From Branchiostoma floridae (Eukaryota; Chordata; Leptocardii; Amphioxiformes; Branchiostomatidae), in assembly GCF_000003815.2 (NCBI RefSeq), contig NC_049995.1, positions 10,848,227 through 10,912,226 of the forward strand: DNA of 64,000 nucleotides, written 5' to 3'. The notes below the pieces were generated by a model. It ran no database searches. It saw only the letters and a list, made by a program, of their open reading frames with translations, and had not been told where the DNA came from. The translations under genes were made by a program, and so were the position numbers. Below, in pieces: positions 1 to 10,900 of this stretch (position 1 is its first letter; each line of letters starts with the position of its first letter).

Positions 1-472
1 CATTATGCACATGACATACACATACATACCACTGTAATGAAGCTGCTTCATTGCAGTGGTATGTACCAAAGTGCTGTATTTTCTCATAGAAAAAAACTAA
101 CATTATAGAGGCAATAAAACCTGATGACGTCATCCATATGGCCAAAAAAATCAGATTTTAGAATTCTTTTATAACCATCTATCAAAATTCGTTAGGGCTC
201 CATTCTTTCTTAATTCATTAATGAGAAAACAGTGGAAGGTAAAAATGCCAACTTAGCCGATCCTGAAACCTTAAATAACAAGGCTTAGCCTTCTCTCCAA
301 TCATTGAGTGACCAAATTCTTCATTACAAGGGGCAGCGTGCATACATTGTGCAGCATTTACAAATAACTTTTGTGGCTCAGGAAAATCTTTAAATTTGAA
401 TTGAATTTGAAAAAAAATTAATGTACAAAACTTGATCTCTATTTCACAACATTTGATAGTGTAAAAGCTTAC

Positions 473-3141
473 GGTTCATACTCTGCCACTCTGGGAAGAC
501 AGCTGAAGGAGATGGAACCATCAGGGAAGGGTTTGAGACAGGAGCAAGGTTCTCTTCTCTGAGCTGTTCAACTGCTGTGGCTTGAGGTAGTGCAGCTTGC
601 AACACTGGAATTGCTTTCAAGACAAGAAATACATGATTGTATATAAAATCAGGACCCATAAGATTGACACTGTTTATAGCATACTATAAAAATAATGATT
701 TTTAAATTCAGTAACAGGCTATTCACTAATAATAATTTATCATGACCATCAGATCTAGATTACTAAATTAAAAAAATCTTGTTTTTTTTCTTCTGAAATC
801 AGGCGAAAATTAATGCGCGCGCTGATGTCATCCATAAAATTTACTTGCTGTGGCCTTATTAATCTATTTTTTGCAACAAAGTAGCATTTAAACTGTCACT
901 TACTTATAATCACACTTACTTTTTAGTAAATAATGCCAAGGCAAATATTATCTTCATACACTAAATAAAAGAACACTGAGAGAAAGTGAAAACTCAATAT
1001 TCCAACTGTCACACACCTGTCAGTAATAATGAAAGTAAAAGTCATTCCCACAACATATGGTGTATAGAGCTGTTTCCTTAGACCTTGGGCCAAACAGCAC
1101 TATAGTTAATGACATTTGTATATCTTGGCAAGACAAAGGCCAAGGTCTATTGTAGACGCCCCGATGTGTGGCCTTGGTACTACAGCAGAACTTCTGGGTT
1201 TTAAAAATAGTATCTTTTGTCCTGGACATCCTATGGTCTTGATATTTTGTTTCTGCTGCAATTAATTAAGACAAACTGAGACCAACAGATCCTGCCAAAT
1301 CTCCATGTTGGTCCCCTTAACACAATTGCATATTTTAAAAGGATGTCAAGAACAGGTCAGGTGAGGACAAGAATGGGTCATGCATAATTTAGACATAATT
1401 ATGCTTCTTTTTTTGTCTTTAGAGGCTGCAGTCTTCTGTTCTTTTTTTGTATTTGTGTATCATTCACAGAAAGAAAGAAAGAAAGAAAGAAAGAAAAAAA
1501 ATAATAGGTCTTGTATTCTTTACAAGCACTTCTGCTGAATTCTATATTAAGTACTTTTGAAAAAATGTGGCACAGTTCTTGATATTGGACTTTATTGACA
1601 TTTCCTGACCAAGACTAAGGTGCTATTATATAATAATATATATATTAGATGGATACTTAAAAAGATGAAAAAATTCCAAAGCCAGGTTTTCAAACTACGA
1701 TCTTTCATTTGAATTAGACAAAAACAGAAAAAAAAAAAGATTTAAAAAAATACCACTGGATGGAACTCGAACCTATCGCTTTCTATTTTCTAGGCAGAGG
1801 CATTACCAGTGCACTATATTCCTTATGTGGTGATTTTTAAGTCATGTTATTTATCAACCTATGACATGACGGAACAATTGACGGAATGTTTAACACATTG
1901 TACCACAAACACTGCACCATAATTGTTTTGCATTCATTTTAAGCGTCAAGCTTAAAGGTTAATAATTGCAGTACATAATTTGCTTCATGTTATGGCATAC
2001 TTAACGTTAATCACATGAAGCTTTTAATCGACGTTACATCAATTTTGCCAGTCACAGATAACCTGCAGCTGTATACATATAGTGTACAGCATGGCTGCTA
2101 TACTACAGATAGAAAAAGTGACCAGTTAAAATTGCCCGGAAGGAGTGTGTTAGCTGTGACTTTATGTCTAATGGTTGTGAAATAATTCAGTATATATTCT
2201 CCAACCTGATGAAATTATTCATGGACATGTCATACCATAGTACATTTGACTGTCTGAATATTATTGTGAGAAATCACAATCATAATCTATAAAGATACAA
2301 AAATGTACGCATGGTAAAGGGAACCTGCACATGTGCACAAGTCATGTTCAATTTCCTTTTAATATGGGAAACTTGTTTCCTGACAGAATTCATTAATCTT
2401 CAATGAAGTATTCCATTAATAAAACATTATACATAACAATTTAGTAATTCTGTTCAAGGTCCATTGCACATGAGTCACCTTTCAGGTTTATGAAATGATT
2501 ACCAATCAAATTGTCATTCTACTTTAACATAGTATCAACAGAAAACAGTCACTAACATGAACTTCACAACATACAAAGCATTCAAGAAATCATATACAGT
2601 AACTGTAAATGCAGAAAATTTTGCGGTGAATTAATGTTTGCTGTTTTTGCGGTGGCCGTTTCACCGCAAAGTTAAAACCACCGTGAACATTTTCCATGGC
2701 AGTATAATAAGAGACTACAGTGCATGGTGCTTAACAGCAACTTAAAACCACCACGTAAAGTCCTTTTTCCCGCTACCGCGAAATCAAATGCCCGCGAACC
2801 TGAATACATTTACAGTAAACTGATTAAACAAAATTGAAAACTCGAACTCACCCATGTTGTCTTCTTGACGCAAACCTTCAGCCAAATGACGGTAAGTACC
2901 TTCAATGACAGCAACAAACGCTTTAAATGCATGTGGTCCTCTGGTCTCCAACAGATTCACCAACATGTCCACCTGTTCTTCAAAAGTGGGTACAGCCATA
3001 ATTTCTTCTTCCATGGCTGGCAGAATGATGCCCTCTTTCTTAAGTTCTGGTAACACATACTTCACCCTTAAGTCCTTGCGGAGATAAGGAAGTTGTGCCC
3101 TCAAAATCTCTCTATGTCTTTCCTCCATCGCTGCCACTTAT
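473..3141 (-). CDS. CARD-domain protein, N-terminal part (partial gene)
   Basis: Minus strand, two exons. The first is 2852-3141, with the ATG at 3128-3126 and an upstream acceptor at about 3142 that implies a 5'UTR intron. The next is 473-604. The first coding exon encodes about 92 residues forming a CARD-like six-helix domain: it starts MEERHREILRAQLPYL and contains the typical RGPHAFKAF core, as in caspase-2, RAIDD and caspase-9 CARDs. Its donor (GTGAGT) leaves phase 1, which fits the phase-1 acceptor of the second exon (residues VLQAALPQATAVEQL), a Ser/Pro-rich linker ending in a GTAAGC donor. CARDs mediate homotypic assembly in apoptosis and innate immunity. The effector part lies off the left edge, so caspase, adaptor or receptor cannot be decided. 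An exon between 604 and 2852 cannot be excluded. Confidence 0.72.
1745..1830 (-). mobile_element. tRNA-derived SINE head or degenerate tRNA
   Basis: Read on the minus strand, the segment carries an A-box-like stretch (TAGTGCACTGG) and a close match to a B box (GGTTCGAGTTCC) at about tRNA spacing. The two ends do not pair as an acceptor stem, so this is read as a SINE head rather than a working tRNA gene. Confidence 0.4.
2601..2817. mobile_element. MITE, ACTGTAAAT family, copy 1
   Basis: Terminal inverted repeats ACTGTAAATGC and a matching ATTTACAGT end enclose about 200 bp full of subterminal CCGCGAA/TTCGCGG-like inverted motifs. A sister copy lies at 4222-4433. It sits about 35 bp downstream of the CARD exon donor. 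Confidence 0.7.
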
Positions 3142-4966
3142 CTGATGAAAAACAAGGAGTAATGCCTATTGAAGAGTACACTCAAGCATGTCTAACTTGG
3201 ACTCTGAGTATTGGTAATCACTCATCCATTAATTTTGGCAAGTAGCCAACTTTCACATTTGTAGAACTGGAGAAAAAAACAGGATATGGATTTGTCTTGT
3301 AGAATCTTATTCTGGACTTGATAAAAAGTTACGTCAAAGCATTGATGACTTCATTTTGATGAAGAAAATGAATTTATTCACTTGTGAGCTGAAATATCTA
3401 CTTTACAATCTTTCCTTTTTAGTCCCCAAGTGAAACACCCCCCTAATCTTATAATGGCATAGTCTGTGGTGTCAGGTTTCATGACAGTCAAAACAAGACC
3501 ACTGGGCTTGTACAATGTACACAAGAGGTCAGTGCATAGAAGGGTTGTGGTTCACAATATGTATGGTAAACAAAGGTGTTTGACATTCGTGCAATTACGC
3601 TACAGACACGTCAACAGGCAAGTGAACAACACCTCAATTCTCCCTACTTCTTATGTGTACTATTCCTTCAATTCCATAAACCAGGTGACAGCTTGTCAAC
3701 ACACTAAAACCACCCATTATCATTTCTTGATCTGTCCTTAAATGATCAATTTGAGGGCGTCGATGGCTACAAAAGAGTTTACTATTCCAATGAGTACATG
3801 TAAAAAATTCCCACTTAAAGCTGTTACTTGTTCGATAAAACCAAGGTTCTGTAATCTCCAGACCTTGACATAGGTAAGAATTCATCAAATTCTTTAAATG
3901 TATTTCAGTTTGATTTCATTTTGTTTCTCATTTTATTGTGTTTCACCCAAAGAAATGCCCCACAATCTTAGTCTACTCAGAGTTGATTTTTTTACACCAA
4001 AACATTATTTTTTTTTAATGATGAACAGAACCTGCAGCTTCTTTTTACATCCAACCATGATATTATTAATGAGACCAAATTTTGAGCAATATTTCTATTT
4101 TTATTGTACTTCCATCTGTTATATTATGGTTTAGATTTCCACAAATTTCCATATCTTTTATTCTACGAAAAGGTCAGTTTCGCACTCATGTTTCAGAAGC
4201 AATGTTTGTTATATCATGCATTACTGTAAATGCAGAAATGTTCGCGATGGATTAATGTTCGCGTTTTTTGCGGTGACCACTTCACCGCGAACTTAAAACC
4301 ACCGCGAATATTTTTCTATTATGGTATTAGACTGCAGTCTATGGTGTTGCCGCGAACTTAAATCCACCGCGAAAAGTCCCTTTTCCCGCTACCGCGAAAT
4401 TAAATCCCCGCTAACTTAAATGCATTTACAGTATATCACAATGGATAGAGATGACTGAAGGGTTTGTAAATGAGCTGCAGACTGATCTTCAAAGTATGTA
4501 TTACAACACACTTCAGGACAATTGCTGTGGTTCTAATCTCTTCATTCACAACTACATCGTAAGTACTGTACCTTAGCTCTTGTACTCAAACAACAGTAGA
4601 TACTTGACTAACTAGCATCAACCCGGTCTTGACTTATTGTCTTATTTTTATTACCTTTTGGGCTATCTAAAATCATCTCATTTGCATATCAAGTCATAGT
4701 TTTAAACCTGCTGATCAACAGGTCTTTGAGTCAATGTATCTGAGAAAAGACGGCAAATGCTGTCTGAAAAGTCTGACCATTTCAAAAATCTTACCTTGTA
4801 TCTGTGCCACAGTACAAATGTACAACTTGTGACTTTTAATTCCATAGGTTTAAGGAATGAAGGGTTAAGGTTAGCTGAAGCCACATGCAAGACTGCAGAG
4901 GAAGACATCTCATGCGAAGAAACGACCACCATCATCATCAGAGAACATTAAACTATCATAATAATT
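3142..4966. other. Spacer between CARD gene and SMYD4-like gene
   Basis: Both flanking genes are on the minus strand, so this holds the 3'UTR of the SMYD4-like gene and the 5' end of the CARD gene. The only structured feature is the MITE at 4222-4433. An AATAAA on the minus strand lies near 4647, a possible polyadenylation signal. Upstream noncoding exons of the CARD gene cannot be placed. Confidence 0.45.
4222..4433. mobile_element. MITE, ACTGTAAAT family, copy 2
   Basis: Ends TACTGTAAATGCA and TGCATTTACAGTA are exact inverted repeats. The interior has repeated CCGCGAACTTAAA/TTCGCGG motifs and is clearly homologous to 2601-2817. The flanking TA suggests a TA target site, but the TIR itself ends in TA, so the boundary is ambiguous. 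Confidence 0.75.
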
Positions 4967-7900
4967 TCAGACAAGCACATCTATCAAGCAATCTTTCATT
5001 GCTCTCAGTTCTTTTGACTTTGGATGATGGTCTCCATAGTGGCATCCAAATATGGTCAGGGCCCTTTCTATGGTGTCCAGGCATTCAGCCACCTGCTGCC
5101 CGTTAAACTGCAGCTGTGCCAACTTGTGCAGCTCATGTGCCAGTTCTACACTGCAGGCACCAAACTGAAGCTCTACGGTGGACAGACTTTTCTTCAGGTG
5201 TTCCACGCTTTTCTTACAGTCGCCGCTCGTAGCGTAACATCTTGCTAATGCATCGTGGGTACGCGCAATGTCTTTATTGCTTGGGTGAAGAATCTTCCAC
5301 TGAAGTACAAGACACTGTTTCAGTCCAGACACAGCTTCTTGTATTTGACCTTCCTCAAGAAAAGCAGAAGACTGGACAAAGAGGTCCTGTATTTTCTTAG
5401 AGGTTGTCTTAATGTCGTCTGTGTCTCCTTGAGCGTCACAGTTGGGTGATGTACAGACAAGCTTTTTGTCCTGTAGCTTTGCTGCATTGTTACACACAGG
5501 ACACTTGTAGGCAGAAAACATGTCTACTGTGTTGGGGTTCCCTACTTGTTCCTGGCAGGCATCGCAGCTGTAAGACGTAAAATGGCAATACTTGATACAA
5601 AACTTTCAAGACACTTCAGTAAGTTTCAACCCTAGAACTTGACTCTATGTTGAAGTCTTAGCTTTTGGCGTGTCTGTTTGTGTTGATGGCTCCATAGTTA
5701 TACTGAAGTAAGAGAGGCAGGAGGTAAGTGGGAAGATGGTGTCACTGCAAAGGTCTTGTGAAAGTGACTTGTGCATGGAAGTGACAAGAAGTTGAGTTCA
5801 GAGGTGATAGAACTAGTCATTTATCAGACATTACAGACTTTCCTGGACATGTTGCAAATAGAAAAGGCTGTTAATTCATGGGTAGGTCAATCTGACTGTT
5901 TGTATTCTTTCCAATTACATGTATATCTTGGACTTGTCTTGACTATAATTGTCTTGTACGTCCATCTCAGGAAAACAGAGAAGTGTAGCAGTCTTACCTG
6001 CATGAGAAGAAGTACTGTTCTTTTAAGGCTGCCTGTCTCTCTCCATACACCATCCTGCCAGCATGGGGCCCGTAACAATGCAACAACTCTTCTCCTGGCT
6101 TAATGTGGCTCACAGCACGGACAATCTGAAATTAAAGGAGAACAAAAAGAAAGGGTAACAAAATGAAACAAAAGTTTCTTTACAAACACACATTCTTTTT
6201 TTGGAGATTTTTTTTCTTAACACATTTTTTGTTATGCTAATACCTGAAAAATCAACACAAAAATCTTATTGAAAAATCTATCCATTAACCCTCCTGGATA
6301 TCTTACCTTCATTAATGTAAGCTGAAGTCATTCTGAAAGAGAACATTTTAACAGCATCTTAATCTTGTGTATGTGACCAAAGGTAGGAATGAAGAAAGAA
6401 AATGGAATTTTATACTGACCAGAGTTTTCCCCTGGAAGCTGACAAACACGTTGGGTCTGCAGGAATGGTTCAAGAGCGCTTCTGTGGGGAATACAGCTGT
6501 GGCCAGACGAACCTGCTTATCCTCGAGTAAGGAGACTGCAACAGGAGAAACTGATATTAAAATGCAACTTATCATCCTGAAGCTTTTAGACTACTGGTCA
6601 GTAGTTTGGTAGCCTCAATGATGAACATACTGAGATCAGGAATGTGCAAGATTCTGAAGACTGTTGCAACACAAATACAATGTCCATTCTACCAATTGAT
6701 TACATGTACTACACACAAAAAATCATGAAACTTTAGTCTATACTTGAAATATGAATTATCTATCATGTTGGAAAGCATGTGCATAAAGTGGATGGACTTA
6801 CACAGTCATGTACATTTTCATCATTAAGCACAGCAATGAAAATTCCAAGGATGACATTAAAAATATCTTAAAGGACAGCATCTACAGTGTATCATAATGT
6901 ATCATGAGAAGCTATCCTTACCTGAATCCTGCTCCTGTAAGGTAGTGATGGCCTGTGCATTACACCTCAGCTGCTGCATGTGATGACACAGGAGCGCAGC
7001 CATCTTCTCTACACAGACTACCCCCTCCTCACTCTTGGCACAGTCACCCCCCTCTTTATTCTCCCCACAGCCTCCCCCCTCAGTTGCTCCCGTACAGTTC
7101 CCCCCCTCCAGCCCAAGTTTCTTCACCACCTCCACACACATGTCCACCCCTAGACATTTACACATCAGACAGGAGACCATCATCTGTGTTAGCAGTTGCT
7201 CCACGGAGTGGTGTTCTGTATGGGTCATCAGGTTGTAGACTGAACTGTAGTTTCCTCTGTGGAGTTCAACATCCTGCATAGAATTCTGAACACTGTCAGT
7301 TTTAACAGACAAGTTGCTAGCTTGCTCGGGGGTACTTTCCGCTTGAGACATGTTGCTAGCTTGCTCAAGAGTGCTTTCAGTCTCGGAATCTGTTTTGGCT
7401 TCTTCAGAAGTGGAACTGAGATCATCCGTACAGAGTTTATTTTGATCAGAGGGTTTGTCCGCTGTGGTGGGAGATTCCATTCCTGCAGAGGGGGGGTTCT
7501 CTTCTATTACGTCAGTTTGAACAGACAAGTCTCCAGGTTGCTCAGAAGTGCTTCCCGTCTCAGAATCTATTTGGACTGTCTTGGCTCCATCGGAAGTGGG
7601 ACTGACTTTGTCGGTACAAAGTTTAGCTTGATCCGAGGGTTTGCTCGCTGTGGCGGGAGATTCCATGTCTGCAGAGGGGTGTTTCTCTCCTCTTGCAGCA
7701 GCAGTCAGCAGCAGACGGAGACTGAGCTGTGCAAAGGTTTCTACCATCTGTAGGAGGTGCCAGTGCTCACACTCATAGCTGGACGGAGAGATACAGCAGT
7801 AAGACCACCAGGTCCTGCATGTTTTATCAATGGTTTTGTCTTGTGGTAGGAGGTAAAAGTTGGTTTTTGCATGTGGGTGTGGCAGGACAGGTGTATTACA

Positions 7901-10900
7901 GGTGTGTTACAGGTATGCCACAGGTGTGGGATAGGTGTGATACAGGTGTGTTACAGGTGTCTCACATGTCCTGGAGCAGTACTGTACATACATGTACTGG
8001 CAGCCCCTACATGGGTGTGGCACCAGGACAGGTGTGACACAGGTGTGATACAGGTGTGCCTTACCTGTGATACTCCCAGGAGCCTCCATGCCTGTTCCTC
8101 ACATGTCCTGGAGCAGTATTGTACATACTGGCAGCCCTTACATGTGTGTTACAGGTGAGATACAGGTGTGTTACAGGTATGTTACCGGTGCACACCCCAG
8201 TTTATTTGGGGTCTCAAATCGAGGCTGCGCACCCCCAAGTCGAGAGGCCGTCTCTTAAAGAAAATAGATCTAAAGCAGAAAAGCCGTATATGGGAATGAC
8301 GGGTATCACTCCAGCTTTAAGAACAGCCGGGTTTCAGTTTCTTCACTCTCTCTACTTTTCATAATTTTGGGGGGAGAAAAGTTTTTTTCACGCAAAAAAG
8401 TATGCACAAAAAGGGGAATTTTGACGTGGAAATAAACCCATCACCTATAGTTTAGTCATGAAAATGACTGATATTGTCGGAAAGAGAATACACCTAAGAT
8501 TAATCAGGCAAAAAATAAAGAAAATCGTAACACTGAGATTTTTACAATAACCCGACGCGCGAGGCATACCAACACGGCTCACAGACCGCATATGGACGGG
8601 AAATCTGGGTCAACGGCGAATCACTTCCAACGCGTAGAAATACAAGGAAGTGACCCTCGGGCCCAAAACCAATTTGCACCAAAAACACATCACTTCTTAC
8701 GCTTTTTAGCCATGCCAGTATTAAATGCCACTTCGCAGCAGATTATGAGAAATTTGAACTCAAACACGGACCCTCGAGACCCTTTCGTCACATTTTTGTC
8801 GCGCACTATCTCGGACCCCTGTCGCGGAAGAATTGGTGTGTGCACCGTTAATTAACACAAATTATAATTAATATAAAGTATGGCTTTAGAAAGTCATCTT
8901 CTATCATCATGCCAAGTTTGAATTGTCTGTGACATTTCCTTCTCGAATAGCAGGTGTTTGAAAGTTACCGTCTCCGAAGGCTAATTTTGCCACACCAGGC
9001 ATTGGTACCATTCACTGTACATAATGCTTCTGACGTCACAGTGGTTGTATACTCTTGAAGAGGTTTTAGCTCGTTAATTCAGGTTAAACAAACACATATT
9101 GCCATGGAAAAGGTAGGCATAGGCCAGTTCTTACGATGAAGTAGATTTCCTATCCATTTTAGGTTGGAATGAGCGATATAAACCACATGGAACGTAGTTT
9201 AGATAATGACGTCACAAAGCCAGCCGCAAGAAGATGTATTAAAGTGACAACGATACCGTTTTAAGTTCCTCTCTTCAACGGAAAGCATATATGATTTCGT
9301 TTTTTGGTCATAGCTGGTAGGTAAGAAACCTAGCATTCCTGTCCAAGCGTTTCCGCTGCCGAAATGCATTTCATTTTGCAGAAAAACGCAGCCAAATGTT
9401 GAATTTGTGGCTAGGACGGAGTCCCATGCCGCACTTATGGCAACTAGGTGGGATTAAATGGGCATTTGCTGAGAGAAGCCTGTACAGTTGCGTGTCGGCC
9501 ACGATGGATTACACAAGCCTTGGGATATACCTCCAAATTAGAGCGACTTATTTGTCTGAACATTGACTACCCTCGCGAGCCCGAACCTAAAACTCGATTT
9601 TGCTGGAATGAACGAAAGTGACGTTATTTGAAGACTTTTTCTTTAAAAAAAGCATTCCCTTCAATGCAGGAGTCGCCATTAATCAGATAAAAGCTATTTC
9701 CAAGTGGCCCAGAGATGTAGTAGTACTAAAAAGATGTTTTGGTAAACATAACGCCATTGATGTCTAAGCATACACACTTTGAAGGCTATATGACTATGGT
9801 CAGGGGGGGGGGGGCGTGGGGAGGGGGGCAAATCATGCATTTTATCAACATTATATAATCATTTCAAAAGTTGCGAATTCCGATTTTTTTCTATATAATT
9901 GGGTCAAGGGTACGCACTTTACTGGGGAAAATGCAATTTGTTGACTTTCTTTGCTTTTAGTTTTTGTAGGAGGGGCCATATTAACGGTGCACACCCCAGT
10001 TTATTTGGGGTCTCAAATCGAGGCTGCGCACCCCCAAGTCGAGAGGCCGTCTCTTAAAGAAAATAGATCTAAAGCAGAAAAGCCGTATATGGGAATGACG
10101 GGTATCACTCCAGCTTTAAGAACAGCCGGGTTTCAGTTTCTTCACTCTCTCTACTTTTCATAATTTTGGGGGGAGAAAAGTTTTTTTCACGCAAAAAAGT
10201 ATGCACAAAAAGGGGAATTTTGACGTGGAAATAAACCCATCACCTATAGTTTAGTCATGAAAATGACTGATATTGTCGGAAAGAGAATACACCTAAGATT
10301 AATCAGGCAAAAAATAAAGAAAATCGTAACACTGAGATTTTTACAATAACCCGACGCGCGAGGCATACCAACACGGCTCACAGACCGCATATGGACGGGA
10401 AATCTGGGTCAACGGCGAATCACTTCCAACGCGTAGAAATACAAGGAAGTGACCCTCGGGCCCAAAACCAATTTGCACCAAAAACACATCACTTCTTACG
10501 CTTTTTAGCCATGCCAGTATTAAATGCCACTTCGCAGCAGATTATGAGAAATTTGAACTCAAACACGGACCCTCGAGACCCTTTCGTCACATTTTTGTCG
10601 CGCACTATCTCGGACCCCTGTCGCGGAAGAATTGGTGTGTGCACCGTTAAAGGTGTGCCTTACCTGTGATACTCCTTCCACGCCTGGTCCTCACATGTCC
10701 TGGAGCAGTACTGTACATACTGGCAGCCCCTACATGTGTGTGACACCAGTACAGGTGTGACACAGGTGTGACAGGTGTGATTCAGGTGTGTCAGGTGTGC
10801 CTTACCTGTGATACTCCCTCCATGCCTGTTCCTCACATGTCCCAGAGCATTACTGTACGTACTGGCAGCCCCTGCATGGGTGTGGCACCAGGACAGGTGT

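Larger units (their letters stand above)
605..2851 (-). other. Intron of the CARD gene
   Basis: No further exon is visible. It holds an AAAG microsatellite (about 1465-1497), a tRNA-like repeat (1745-1830), a fragment of a dispersed repeat with the CCAACCTGATGAAATTATTC motif (about 2200-2222) and a short TIR element (2601-2817). Position 1-472, left of the last exon seen, shows nothing recognisable. Confidence 0.5.
8186..10646. mobile_element. Composite of two TTAA-flanked TIR elements around 1.1 kb
   Basis: Two 662-bp units (8186-8847 and 9985-10646) in direct orientation are aligned without an indel, and I saw no substitution. Each begins CGGTGCACACC and ends with its near inverse GGTGTGTGCACCG. 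Flanks are TTAC/TTAA for the left copy and TTAA/TTAA for the right copy. The 1137-bp segment between them (8848-9984) has no recognisable gene but includes a poly-G run near 9803. The whole block interrupts the MYND minisatellite, which continues on both sides. The 87-codon open frame present in each unit is not recognised. Confidence 0.7.

Noticed and set aside
1020-1229. 69-codon minus-strand frame as another CARD-gene exon
   Set aside because: No proper acceptor and donor pair in phase; a stretch around TTTTGTCCTGGACAT recurs near 50120, suggesting a dispersed repeat.
7259-7753. 164-codon plus-strand frame
   Set aside because: Antisense shadow of the real SMYD4-type exon at 6922-7778.
8592-10669. 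Repeated 87-92 codon frame in both 662-bp units
   Set aside because: Part of a duplicated non-autonomous element; no family similarity, and codon order looks random.
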